From: an uncultured Eubacteriaceae bacterium
GTDB lineage: Bacteria > Bacillota > Clostridia > Lachnospirales > CAG-274
DNA: 12,288 nucleotides
Direction of reading: 5' to 3'
Assembly: GCA_947565475.1 (NCBI GenBank)
Contig: CANOGI010000038.1
Span: 1 to 12,288, forward strand
The notes below the pieces were generated by a model. That model was not told the DNA's origin and did not search any database. It saw nothing but the letters and a program-made list of their open reading frames with translations. Made by a program: the position numbers and the translations under genes. Shown here piece after piece: positions 1 through 7,397 of this stretch (position 1 is the first letter of the stretch; every line of letters begins with the position of its first letter).

Positions 1-75
1 GGCTTGACCTAAACTTTATAATGCAAAGCTTTCTATTTATCGAATCTCGAAAAACTACGTTTTGCTGCAATTTTT
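1..75 (-). repeat. Dispersed repeat, copy A (inverted relative to copy B)
   Basis: The first ~70 bases match the reverse complement of about 10957-11028, with roughly three quarters of positions identical. Both share the block GGCTTGACCTAAA, then GCAAAGCTTTC and AATCTCGAAAAAC. Copy A differs mostly by transitions and looks like the more decayed copy. It starts at the window edge, so its full extent to the left is unknown. A second short GGCTTGAC occurs at 107-114. No coding function is visible. Confidence 0.6.
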
Positions 76-162
76 CATCGAACTCACCTTAATTTAAAAA
101 ATAAGTGGCTTGACTATAAATGTACGTAATAATTGTAAGGATACTTTTGATTATATAAAATT

Positions 163-208
163 AACGCCAACCCAAATATAAAAGATAACTTTAATTTGAA
201 TTGGCGTT
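163..208 (-). terminator. Probable intrinsic terminator of the pectate lyase gene
   Basis: AACGCCAA (163-170) pairs with TTGGCGTT (201-208), and the stem extends by CAAAT (173-177) with ATTTG (194-198) across a small internal loop. It lies about 40 bases beyond the pectate lyase stop codon on the minus strand. The T-run is only TTTT on the minus side and five Ts on the plus side, so it may work in both directions. Confidence 0.5.
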
Positions 209-248
209 TTTATTAAAAATTTATTAAAATAATGAGAGAGCGGAATTA

Positions 249-2837
249 TTATTTATTTCTGTTATATTTCCAAGGATTTAATTTTAAGGCTGAGTCAACG
301 TCAGTTTCAACAGAATCTCCGCCAGTTTGTACTGGCTTCACGTTCTCGATTTTCTCAGGAATAGGAGCGACTGTTGTAGTTAAAGTTGAGGCAGATGTTC
401 TCTCGCCTTTAGAAACTCTTCCGGAAATTGATATATTAGAGAATTTTGCCGTATTTACATTTACAAGTTTATTAGCCACTTTATTAGCTTCCGCGGCTAC
501 ACCGATATAAACTGTGTTATTCATAGGAATTGTTCTTGATCCTACCTCAGTCCAATTCTCGCCGTCGGGTGAACAATAAGCTGTAAATTTATCGTCTTTT
601 CTTGACATACGGAGGTAATATCCCTTATATTCGCTAAGTTCTTTGAAAGCTATGTCTCTCACAATGGAAATATTCGTTTTCTTAGCGCCATCAAGAGAGT
701 CGAGGTTTTCATCAAGTTTTGAGAAGTCCCCGCCTTTTTTATCTCTTCCAGCGAGATAAACGGAGAAAGCGTTTCTATAGTAAGTAACTTCTTTTCCGGT
801 CTCATTTTTCTCTTTCCACTCATACGCTTTTGTGGCGGAAAGTCCTAAAGCGACCGCTGCTGAGTCAGCTTTTAAATCGTTTCTTATCATAATTCCGGAG
901 AAAGCGTGATTGTCAACTAATGTGGCGCTATCAAGTTTTACAACTATCTCTCCGTCACCGCTTAATTTTTTATAAGCGTATTGGAAAGTATCGGCGTTTC
1001 CGATAAGTTTTCCGGAACCTTTAACTGTTATTTTATCATCGGAGTAAACTGTAGTGGCGCCTGTGGTTTCAACTTTACCAACATCAGCCGCCGCCCATTG
1101 AGAGCCTTCCATTGTCACATCGTTTACGTGAATAGCTACAGCGTTTGATTGAGTTTGATTGCCTTTTTTATCATAAACTTTCGCTGATATATAATAAGTT
1201 CCTTCATCGAGAGAAGATGTTTTATATGTGTAAGGAGCCTCTGTAGCTTCGCCTACAATCTCTTTGCCGATAAAGAACTGAACTTTATCTATTCCGTCGT
1301 TATCTGAAACGTCGGCTGTAACAGTAACTGTCTCGCCTTTTGTGAACATTTGGTTGTAATTAAGTGATGATATCTCAATTTTAGGATTTTCGGGAGCGTG
1401 CTCCATGTCAACAAGAGAATTTAAGTATTTCTCAAGATTTGTGTATCCGCTGTTATCTTTCGCGAGTTCTTTTCCGTCGTCAGGATTTGTTGGATCGAGT
1501 CCGTTTTCAAGCTCCCAAGCGTCCGCCATACCGTCTTTATCTTTATCAAAGTCGTCAGGACGTTTCTCAGAGTCTCTTACAGGGTATCCACCGACCTCAT
1601 CGTCAAGGTTGGCGTATCTTCCAGTATCAGTTTGAACCTGATTGATAATTCTGGCATCGAGGGCATCTCGTCTTGGATAAGTAGCTCCGGCTTTAGCGAG
1701 AACTTCTGGGTATGCCTCTTTAGCGGAAGTTGTTCTTAAATTCTCAGGCTTTGTGCCTTCCATAGCGAACTCTGTACTTGAGATTTCCGTGCTTGGAGCG
1801 TTTGAGTCGGAAACATAAATTCCTTTTGAGTTGTCTTTTGTAAGAGCGTCATTGCCCTCCACATAATTGCCTCTCACATAGAAATATCCAGGTTTGTTTT
1901 TCTCGCCGGCGTCTATAATACGCTCTCTTACGGAATCACGGGTTCCCTGTCCGGCTTTAATATAGTTGTTTATATAGTTTGTTCTTGAGCGTCCGCCACC
2001 GTAAATTGTATTATATCCCCAGTTATAGAGAACGTTGTTTCTAACGTCTGTAAGAGCGATATGGTTGTTATCGTCCGCCTCTGGTGTTCCGCCGCCGATA
2101 CGGGGATTTCTTGAGGTGTGGTTAGCTACAAGATTGTGATGGTATGTGGTATTTACGCCGCCCCAGATAGCGCCGTAACCATGACGTCCTTTAGTATGAC
2201 CGGACATCGTAAGACTCTCAGCGATGATACTCCACTGTACGGTAGCGTTTTCCATTCTGTAAAGTGACATTGTCTCATCTGTTGACCAGCTTGTGGAGAG
2301 ATGGTCGAACATCATGTTTTTCATACTTCTGCCCCAGATAGCGTCCATCGAGTCGCCTTTATGAACGTTTATGGCACCGGGACGAAGACGTAGATAACGT
2401 ATTATCATATTTTCGGAGTCGCTTAAGTTTGTCTCAAATCCATAGAGAGTAATTCCGTCTCCTGGAGCGGTTTGTCCCGCTATGGTGATATTTTTTCTCT
2501 TTTTAATTTCCAGTTTATCTTTAAGGACGATTGTACCGGAAACGTTAAATACGATTGTTCTGTTATCCTTGCTTACGGCGTCACGGAAAGAACCTGGAAT
2601 AGGATCCTCTCCAGCGGCGTAGTCCTCAAGATTAGTAACGATGTAAACATCGCATCCTCTTCCTCCAGAGGTATATTTTCCTCCGCCCTCAGCCCCGGGG
2701 AAAGCGGGAATAGCCGCCGGCGCCGCGACACTCGCGGTTTCTTTATCCGTTGCTTTCTCGTCAGCCGCGAGCGTGGGAACGCAAACCGACGCCGCCATGA
2801 CACATGATAAAAGTAAAGCTGATAATTTTTTCTTCAT
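249..2837 (-). CDS. Secreted multimodular pectate lyase, PL1-type
   Basis: This is an extracellular polygalacturonate lyase, expected to cut de-esterified pectin by beta-elimination with calcium. The 862-residue product begins with a signal peptide (1-24, cleavage after TLA). Residues 44-400 form the parallel beta-helix, with the family motifs AFPGAEGGGKYTSGGRG, RTIVFNVSGTI, NITIAGQTAPGDGI, FDHLSTSWSTDE (likely calcium site) and SRNPRIGGG (likely catalytic arginine region). Residues 428-476 are a DxDxDG-type calcium-binding linker (DFDKDKDGMADAWE), 484-572 an Ig-like (Big_9-like) domain, and about 575-806 a DUF1349/laminin-G-like beta-sandwich that may bind sugar. The tail carries no sortase motif or dockerin. 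The start is supported by AAGGAGA about 8 bases upstream. The stop is TAA. The gene is divergent from the acetylesterase gene, with which it shares a substrate. Family assignment is by motif recognition; the PL1 subfamily was not checked. Confidence 0.93.
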   Translation of the reverse strand: MKKKLSALLLSCVMAASVCVPTLAADEKATDKETASVAAPAAIPAFPGAEGGGKYTSGGRGCDVYIVTNLEDYAAGEDPIPGSFRDAVSKDNRTIVFNVSGTIVLKDKLEIKKRKNITIAGQTAPGDGITLYGFETNLSDSENMIIRYLRLRPGAINVHKGDSMDAIWGRSMKNMMFDHLSTSWSTDETMSLYRMENATVQWSIIAESLTMSGHTKGRHGYGAIWGGVNTTYHHNLVANHTSRNPRIGGGTPEADDNNHIALTDVRNNVLYNWGYNTIYGGGRSRTNYINNYIKAGQGTRDSVRERIIDAGEKNKPGYFYVRGNYVEGNDALTKDNSKGIYVSDSNAPSTEISSTEFAMEGTKPENLRTTSAKEAYPEVLAKAGATYPRRDALDARIINQVQTDTGRYANLDDEVGGYPVRDSEKRPDDFDKDKDGMADAWELENGLDPTNPDDGKELAKDNSGYTNLEKYLNSLVDMEHAPENPKIEISSLNYNQMFTKGETVTVTADVSDNDGIDKVQFFIGKEIVGEATEAPYTYKTSSLDEGTYYISAKVYDKKGNQTQSNAVAIHVNDVTMEGSQWAAADVGKVETTGATTVYSDDKITVKGSGKLIGNADTFQYAYKKLSGDGEIVVKLDSATLVDNHAFSGIMIRNDLKADSAAVALGLSATKAYEWKEKNETGKEVTYYRNAFSVYLAGRDKKGGDFSKLDENLDSLDGAKKTNISIVRDIAFKELSEYKGYYLRMSRKDDKFTAYCSPDGENWTEVGSRTIPMNNTVYIGVAAEANKVANKLVNVNTAKFSNISISGRVSKGERTSASTLTTTVAPIPEKIENVKPVQTGGDSVETDVDSALKLNPWKYNRNK

Positions 2838-2957
2838 AGACTGGTCTCCTTTTCAAATTATTTAAGATTTTGGGATATGACAACCCAATCTTCCCGCTTC
2901 CTTAAAAAAGTTATAAGAAAGCAAAAAACTCAAAAATTAATAAAAAATAAGTTGACA

Positions 2958-2983
2958 GTACATAAAAAGCCAGTTGTATGTAC
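2958..2983. promoter_or_regulatory. Inverted repeat in the pectate lyase leader, candidate operator
   Basis: GTACATA (2958-2964) is mirrored by TATGTAC (2977-2983) with a 12-base spacer. It lies about 10-35 bases downstream of the predicted minus-strand transcription start (about 2993), where a repressor would block elongation. It could also form a weak hairpin. The same motif was not seen at the acetylesterase promoter. Confidence 0.3.
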
Positions 2984-2999
2984 ATCTGATTATAAAAAT

Positions 3000-3028
3000 A
3001 GTATACCATTTTTATAAATTATTTGCAA
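3000..3028 (-). promoter_or_regulatory. Sigma-A-type promoter for the pectate lyase gene
   Basis: Read on the minus strand, -35 TTGCAA (3023-3028) is followed by a 17-base spacer and -10 TATACT (3000-3005). Matches to consensus are 4/6 and 5/6. The predicted start near 2993 gives a leader of about 155 bases. Confidence 0.5.
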
Positions 3029-3447
3029 GAAAATATTTTAAAAAATTTTAAAATCATTGTTTTATACATAAAATTAATAAAATTTTATAATGATTAAAGA
3101 AGAGATAAAGCATATTGCACAAACAAAGAGGTTTTTAGAAATTGAGAGGGGCCAAGAAACATAACGAGGAATAAAATTTAAGAAAAACTTTAAAAATTTT
3201 ACATATTTTTTACATTTAATATCTATTCATTTAAGAAAAATTAGTGATATGTCTTAAAGTAAAATATTTTAAAAAACAAGAAATAGTTTTATAAGGTAAA
3301 ATTATTATAAATATCAATAAAATCTCAAGGAGAAAACAATAAAATAATTCTTTATGTATAATCAGAGCAATTAAAATGTGTCTGTTTATTCTTTTATTAT
3401 TTCGCTGTAGAATTGTTGGATATTTTTTATTTTTAATCTTATTAGCG

Positions 3448-3476
3448 TTGACAAAAAGAATATGATTTGTTATACT
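3448..3476 (+). promoter_or_regulatory. Sigma-A-type promoter for the acetylesterase gene
   Basis: Perfect -35 TTGACA (3448-3453), 17-base spacer, -10 TATACT (3471-3476, 5/6). The predicted start near 3483 gives a leader of about 150 bases before the ATG at 3636. Confidence 0.72.
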
Positions 3477-3635
3477 ACACATAGTAGATTATTTATGTTT
3501 TCTTTTATTCCGTCGGTTTTTAATTTCGCTTTAAGCGATTTTATTTTACATAATCAGACAGAACAAAAACGGGATATTGAGAAATAAATAGTTTTACTAT
3601 GGTTAAAAAAATATTTATAAAAAGGAGGATAAAAA

Positions 3636-5558
3636 ATGAACGCAACAAAAAGAAGTCATAGAAGCGGTTTATATCAAAAAATTCTTTCCTTAATGATTAC
3701 CGTGGCTATGATTATTGGCTGTATGCCTATTTCAAATGTTTTCGCTAAAAGCGGAAGCGATTGGACTATATCAGAGGATAAAAAGAGCGCTACTATTGAA
3801 TTTACAGGGGGAACAGCTCATTATTACTCAATAAACCCTGATATACAGACCGCTACTGACGCCACATCAGGAGATGTAGCTATTACGTCAAGTGGTACAA
3901 ATGGAAAAGTGCAGAATGCCTCAAAAGAGGAGCCAGGTCGTCTTTATCAATTTGACCAAGGCGCTTACTGTGATTTTGTTCCTAAAGAAAACGGTACCCT
4001 TACATTAAAAATAGCTAACGCTACCGCTGAAGACAAGGATTTACTTGCTAAAGCTATTATATTCGGTTTAAACAAAATGCCGATGACAGACGGCGCTCCG
4101 GTTGACCCTGTAGCTAATCCGCCTAAAGGGGAAAATGTAGTGGGATGGTTTGTGTCAGGATTACTTGAGACAGGAATAACAGGAGAAGAGGCAACAAAAG
4201 GCACTCACTGTAAAGACGGAAGCCTTACCGCGGTTCAGACAGGAAAATATAATAGTGGAGACACAACCTTAACGATAAAGATTGATAAGAATTTCCATTA
4301 TTTCTTTGCTATGGCAGGTTCAAAAATAAGAATTTTTGACATTGATTTTGTTTCCGATGGTGGAACTGTTGAGCCTCCTGTTGAGGAAACGACAGAGGGT
4401 ACAAAGCCTCCTGTTGAGGAAACAACAGATAATACAGAGAATCCTGGTGAGGAGACAACAGATAACACAGAAAACCCAGGCGAGGAAACAACAGAAGCTC
4501 CAGTTGTGTCAGATTTACCTCTCGGCGCGTTTACAGGCGGGGAAGTAGTAGTAATAAACGATGCTGTTCAGGTTTTAGAGTATGTTAAAGACAGAAGCAC
4601 ATTCACAGGCACCAGAGCTATGCTTGACGCCGGCGAGGTTTCAGGCGACAAGAGAATCACAGCTGAGGACGCCGCTCAGATTGTTGCTAAAGTTAAAGAT
4701 GAGAATTTTAAATTCACAAGAACTGATTACAACCCAGGAAAGCCAAATCCTCCGGCAACTGAGGAAACAACAGAAAAACCAGGCGAAGAGACTACTGAGG
4801 GAGCTCCCGTAACTCCAAGCGGAACTCCTACTCTTTGGGTTCTTGGAGATTCGACAGTATGTAATTACACATCTGAGAACGTTGAGTCAATAAACTGGAG
4901 AAACGGCTGGGGAATGGCTCTTGATCAGTATATTGACACAAGCAAAATAAACATTAAGAATATTGCTTTAAGCGGAAGAAGCTCAAGAGACTTCAGAACT
5001 AAAGATGAATACAAACAATTTACAGACGCGACAAACGGAATTAAAAAGGGTGATTATGTTTTAATTCAGTTTGGTCACAATGATGAGAAAGAGCCTTTGA
5101 AATCCGATAATTCTGTTAACGGAAATTATGGTAAACCAGATTCCGAGGGCGGTATCTCAACGGCGGCTAATCTTGAGGGCTGGAAAGACGCTACAAAAGG
5201 CGACGGATATGTAGCTGTGGACGGGCTTCCAGAAGTAGCAAACAGCTGTATTGTGGACGGAAAACTTCCTTCTTTCGAGGCTATTTTATACAAAGATTAT
5301 GTAAAATTGGCTCTTGATAAAGACGCTAATCCTATTTTGGTAACTCCTGTGGCGAGAGCGAGCGGAGCGACAGAAGTTAAAGGTTATGAGGTAGACAATA
5401 AGAATAAAGAGGCTACTTTAAGAACAAATTACTCTACAGCCTCAAACGGCGGACATACAGCCGTAGTGTGGAAAAACACACAGGGAATGAAAGAAAAAAC
5501 AATGAACTATGTTCAGGGTATTAAGGACGTTGCCGCTTACGCTAAAGAGCAGACATGA
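3636..5558 (+). CDS. Acetylesterase, open N-terminal part (640 aa, truncated product)
   Basis: This is the part that would be translated under normal termination. The start is set by AAGGAGG at 3622-3628, 7 bases before ATG. Residues 1-37 are a signal peptide (Lys/Arg-rich start, hydrophobic core, cleavage near VFA). About 41-240 is a beta-rich domain of unknown family. Residues 244-290 are a linker with repeated PVEETTEGTK / NPGEETTDNTE units. Residues 291-366 resemble a two-repeat dockerin-like module: the second repeat, GEVSGDKRITAEDAAQIV, follows the dockerin calcium-loop pattern with D/N positions partly changed, and the first is more degenerate. After another TE linker, the SGNH fold begins at about 398 with block I LGDST (403-407, nucleophile Ser406), block II ALSGRSSRDF (444-453) and block III GHND (480-483). 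It stops after AYAKEQT, before the catalytic Asp/His block. Confidence 0.8.
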   Translation: MNATKRSHRSGLYQKILSLMITVAMIIGCMPISNVFAKSGSDWTISEDKKSATIEFTGGTAHYYSINPDIQTATDATSGDVAITSSGTNGKVQNASKEEPGRLYQFDQGAYCDFVPKENGTLTLKIANATAEDKDLLAKAIIFGLNKMPMTDGAPVDPVANPPKGENVVGWFVSGLLETGITGEEATKGTHCKDGSLTAVQTGKYNSGDTTLTIKIDKNFHYFFAMAGSKIRIFDIDFVSDGGTVEPPVEETTEGTKPPVEETTDNTENPGEETTDNTENPGEETTEAPVVSDLPLGAFTGGEVVVINDAVQVLEYVKDRSTFTGTRAMLDAGEVSGDKRITAEDAAQIVAKVKDENFKFTRTDYNPGKPNPPATEETTEKPGEETTEGAPVTPSGTPTLWVLGDSTVCNYTSENVESINWRNGWGMALDQYIDTSKINIKNIALSGRSSRDFRTKDEYKQFTDATNGIKKGDYVLIQFGHNDEKEPLKSDNSVNGNYGKPDSEGGISTAANLEGWKDATKGDGYVAVDGLPEVANSCIVDGKLPSFEAILYKDYVKLALDKDANPILVTPVARASGATEVKGYEVDNKNKEATLRTNYSTASNGGHTAVVWKNTQGMKEKTMNYVQGIKDVAAYAKEQT

Positions 5559-5648
5559 AAAGACGTTACAGTTATTACTCTTGACTAGCTTTCAGTTACA
5601 GAGTTTGACGCTTACGGAAAAGCTCATAATAATAGTATCAACGACCTT

Positions 5649-6632
5649 ATGGCGCATAACACATCTAATTATACTAAAGGCGCAGACGGAGTATGGACAG
5701 TTAAAAAATACAGTTCTGACGTGTCAGATCCTACGAAACTTCTTGAGGGACCTTTCAAAGACGGTACTCATTTAAGCAGAGAGGGCGCTAAGCTTGCCGC
5801 TGGTATTGTTATTGAAGAAATTGGAAAAACAAGCTCAGGTTTAAAAGCTTACTTTAAAACAAGTTCAGAAAATCCAGGCGATGAAACAACAGAAAGTTCA
5901 TCTGAGGATTCGACGGAAAGTTCATCTGAAGATTCAACAGAAAGTTCATCTGAGGAAACAACAGAGAATGTTCCTCCTATTTCAGCTGAGGTAAGCATTA
6001 ATGATGTTGACAGCTTCCCAGGCTACGGTCTTGTGCAAAATAAAGGAACGTCAGTAATAGATATGGCTAATACAGCGAATATAGGCGGAAATAGCACAGC
6101 TAAAATCTATATCGGAAACAAAGCTGTCTTAAAACAATTTGATGCTCCTGCCACAAGCGGAAAATATCAATTCAGCGTAGACTTTTTAACAGACTATGAC
6201 GCGGCTACTGCCGGAAGAACTTTCAGGATTTTCCTTGAAAATGATAAGAGCGCTATTGAAAGTACAACTACTACTGACACGGGTACATTTGACAACTGTG
6301 ATGACGCTTTAGGATATATTACAGAAGGTAATTTATCGGGAGCTAATACATTCTATCAGTTGGCAGACGTAGGTCAAAAAGCGTATGTTGTGGAAATTGA
6401 TGATACAGGTTTTGGTAAGAATGGTACAACAGGCGGTGTAGAGGCAGCAGCGTTTGAGCCTAATAAATGGTATCATATAGTTGTTGATATAGACTTAGAT
6501 GCTAAAACAACCGTAACTAAAATTTATAGCCACGGAGACTCATGGGCACCAGATACAGATTGGGCAGCCGCTACTCCTGTAGGTACTGTAACATCGAATT
6601 TTGTAGCTGACAAGACTCCATCACTCGCTTAG
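5649..6632 (+). CDS. Acetylesterase, C-terminal fragment in the same frame
   Basis: This open stretch continues the frame of the upstream gene after two stop codons. It begins inside the SGNH domain and contains block V, DGTHLSREGAK (codons 709-719 of the full frame), the catalytic Asp and His. A linker of three ESSSEDST-type repeats follows, then a domain of about 220 residues (VSINDVDSFPGYG to the end) resembling laminin-G/CBM-type sugar-binding sandwiches. The frame runs on past TAG 6630-6632 for 22 more codons to TAA 6699-6701. No Shine-Dalgarno sequence precedes ATG 5649, so independent translation is unlikely; the Met is probably just an internal residue. Confidence 0.5.
   Translation: MAHNTSNYTKGADGVWTVKKYSSDVSDPTKLLEGPFKDGTHLSREGAKLAAGIVIEEIGKTSSGLKAYFKTSSENPGDETTESSSEDSTESSSEDSTESSSEETTENVPPISAEVSINDVDSFPGYGLVQNKGTSVIDMANTANIGGNSTAKIYIGNKAVLKQFDAPATSGKYQFSVDFLTDYDAATAGRTFRIFLENDKSAIESTTTTDTGTFDNCDDALGYITEGNLSGANTFYQLADVGQKAYVVEIDDTGFGKNGTTGGVEAAAFEPNKWYHIVVDIDLDAKTTVTKIYSHGDSWAPDTDWAAATPVGTVTSNFVADKTPSLA
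5889..5960 (+). repeat. Three 24-base tandem repeats coding the Ser/Glu linker
   Basis: Three consecutive 24-base units (5889-5912, 5913-5936, 5937-5960) encode TESSSEDS-type repeats between the esterase and the C-terminal domain. The units differ only at a few, mainly third-codon, positions, with the last drifting into EETT. Such repeats can change copy number by slippage without breaking frame. Confidence 0.85.
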
Positions 6633-6753
6633 GTGAGATTTGTAAGAACAGCAGGGGGAAACATTTATTTTGATAATGTTAAACTCGCTAAAGCGGAGTA
6701 ATAGGTGAGCTATAAAATTAAAATGATTAAACTAAATTAATATTTATACGTAA

Positions 6754-6787
6754 AAAAAATGACGCTTAATTTTAAGCGTCATTTTTT
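6754..6787 (+). terminator. Strong intrinsic terminator after the acetylesterase locus
   Basis: GACGCTTA (6761-6768) pairs with TAAGCGTC (6773-6780) around a 4-base loop. The stem is flanked by an A-run on the left and a T-run on the right, giving a hairpin that can end transcription from either side. It lies about 50 bases after the final TAA/TAG. Confidence 0.85.
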
Positions 6788-7015
6788 AATGAAAAGGGTT
6801 GGGGAAGAAAATTCATTATTATAGTCAATCAACTTGAAAAATAAATAGGTTTCAGCGGCTTAAAATCTTTTTTACCGCATTAGCGTCAGTTGGCATAGGC
6901 TTTAGGTGTTGTTCTCTTTCCGTTGTCTTGCGGTCTCCTTTTGCTTATTTTCAAGTAGTTTTACTATAAAAGCGTTGTGATGACTCTTGAATTTAGGAGA
7001 GCTTTGTTTTTGTAA
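6788..7015. other. Non-coding stretch with imperfect inverted arms, possible repeat or gene remnant
   Basis: ACTTGAAAAATAA (6832-6844) and TTATTTTCAAGT (6945-6956) are inverted arms (12 of 13 pairing) about 100 bases apart. The minus strand between about 6912 and 7023 is open for about 36 codons (ending LLENKQKETARQRKENNT). A second minus-strand frame continues nearby with MPTDANAVKKILSR before TGA. Neither has a start codon with a ribosome site. The base composition is less AT-rich than the other intergenic DNA. It may be a dispersed repeat or a frame-broken gene remnant. The family is not recognised. Confidence 0.35.
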
Positions 7016-7044
7016 TTGACAATGATTTTTCTATGATTTATAAT
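7016..7044 (+). promoter_or_regulatory. Perfect-consensus sigma-A promoter of the GGDEF-EAL gene
   Basis: -35 TTGACA (7016-7021), a 17-base spacer and -10 TATAAT (7039-7044) match consensus at every position. The predicted start near 7051 leaves only about 17 bases of leader, enough for the ribosome site. Confidence 0.85.
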
Positions 7045-7067
7045 TAACTATAAAAAGAGGTGATTTT

Positions 7068-7397
7068 ATGAAAAAGAGAAGCTTATTTTTAAAGGGCTTG
7101 GTGGCTTTGGCGGTATGGATAGTATTTTTTTTCGGCGCGAATTTTATTGTATGTATAATTGAGGGAAAGGAAAGAGTTTTTATAAACGAAAATCTTTCAG
7201 TTAATATACTGTCATTTTTTTTGGGGTTTTTTATAAGCGTTATTGTTATACTTTTTATGAATTTAATCGCTATCAAAAGAAGCGACAAGAAACATATTTA
7301 TGAAATGGCTTATATAGATAAGGTTACGGGACTTGGAAACAAAAATAAATTTATTTTGGAAACGGCGGGCGTTTTGACAAAGAATAAAGGAAAATAA
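7068..7397 (+). CDS. GGDEF-EAL protein, N-terminal membrane part (109 aa)
   Basis: The start has AGAGGTGA at 7056-7063, 4 bases before ATG. Residues about 8-31 and 46-68 are hydrophobic membrane helices enclosing a short loop (EGKERVFINENLS). A GGDEF-type entry follows at 75-109: YEMAYIDKVTGLGNKNKF, the usual DxLTGLxNR-like start of the domain. Translation would end at TAA after KNKGK, giving a membrane stub with no enzymatic domain. Confidence 0.6.
   Translation: MKKRSLFLKGLVALAVWIVFFFGANFIVCIIEGKERVFINENLSVNILSFFLGFFISVIVILFMNLIAIKRSDKKHIYEMAYIDKVTGLGNKNKFILETAGVLTKNKGK

Larger units (their letters stand above)
2838..3635. other. Divergent regulatory intergenic region of the pectin genes
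   Basis: This is 798 bases of very AT-rich DNA between two divergent secreted pectin genes. It holds a promoter facing each gene (3000-3028 minus, 3448-3476 plus), so both transcripts have leaders of about 150 bases. It also holds an inverted repeat at 2958-2983 and a small hairpin (TCGCT/AGCGA) near 3525-3537. No regulator gene or riboswitch was recognised. Short open frames here, such as a 24-codon one at 3090-3164 and an 83-codon one on the minus strand at 3231-3482, lack ribosome binding sites and look accidental. Confidence 0.6.
3636..6701 (+). pseudogene. Multimodular CE12-type acetylesterase locus with three in-frame stops
   Basis: One continuous reading frame of 1021 codons plus a TAA stop (followed by TAG at 6702-6704) spans this region. 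It is interrupted at TGA 5556-5558 (codon 641), TAG 5586-5588 (codon 651) and TAG 6630-6632 (codon 999). There is no frameshift. Sequence between and after the stops still reads as good protein: KDVTVITLD between the first two, and VRFVRTAGGNIYFDNVKLA after the third. Full order: signal peptide, N-terminal beta-sandwich-like domain, TE-rich linker, dockerin-like module, TE linker, SGNH hydrolase of the rhamnogalacturonan acetylesterase type, Ser/Glu-rich linker, C-terminal laminin-G/CBM-like domain. As written, the first stop removes the catalytic Asp-Gly-Thr-His block, so the product should lack esterase activity unless the stops are read through or are sequence errors. A promoter, strong ribosome site and terminator are all still present. 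Confidence 0.8.

Noticed and set aside
110..145. Plus-strand promoter TTGACT near 110
   Set aside because: No acceptable -10 at the right spacing and no gene downstream on that strand.
3090..3164. 24-codon ORF MIKEEIKHIAQTKRFLEIER... on the plus strand
   Set aside because: The sequence looks protein-like, but it is short, has no ribosome site and no continuation in another frame was found. It could be a gene fragment.
3231..3482. 83-codon ORF on the minus strand
   Set aside because: AT-driven composition, no ribosome site, no recognisable domain, and it spans the plus-strand promoter of the acetylesterase gene.
5556..6632. Pyrrolysine or selenocysteine insertion at the TAG/TGA codons
   Set aside because: No pyl or sel genes are in the window, the positions are not catalytic, no SECIS-like hairpin was recognised after the TGA, and a TAA of the same kind occurs in the next gene.
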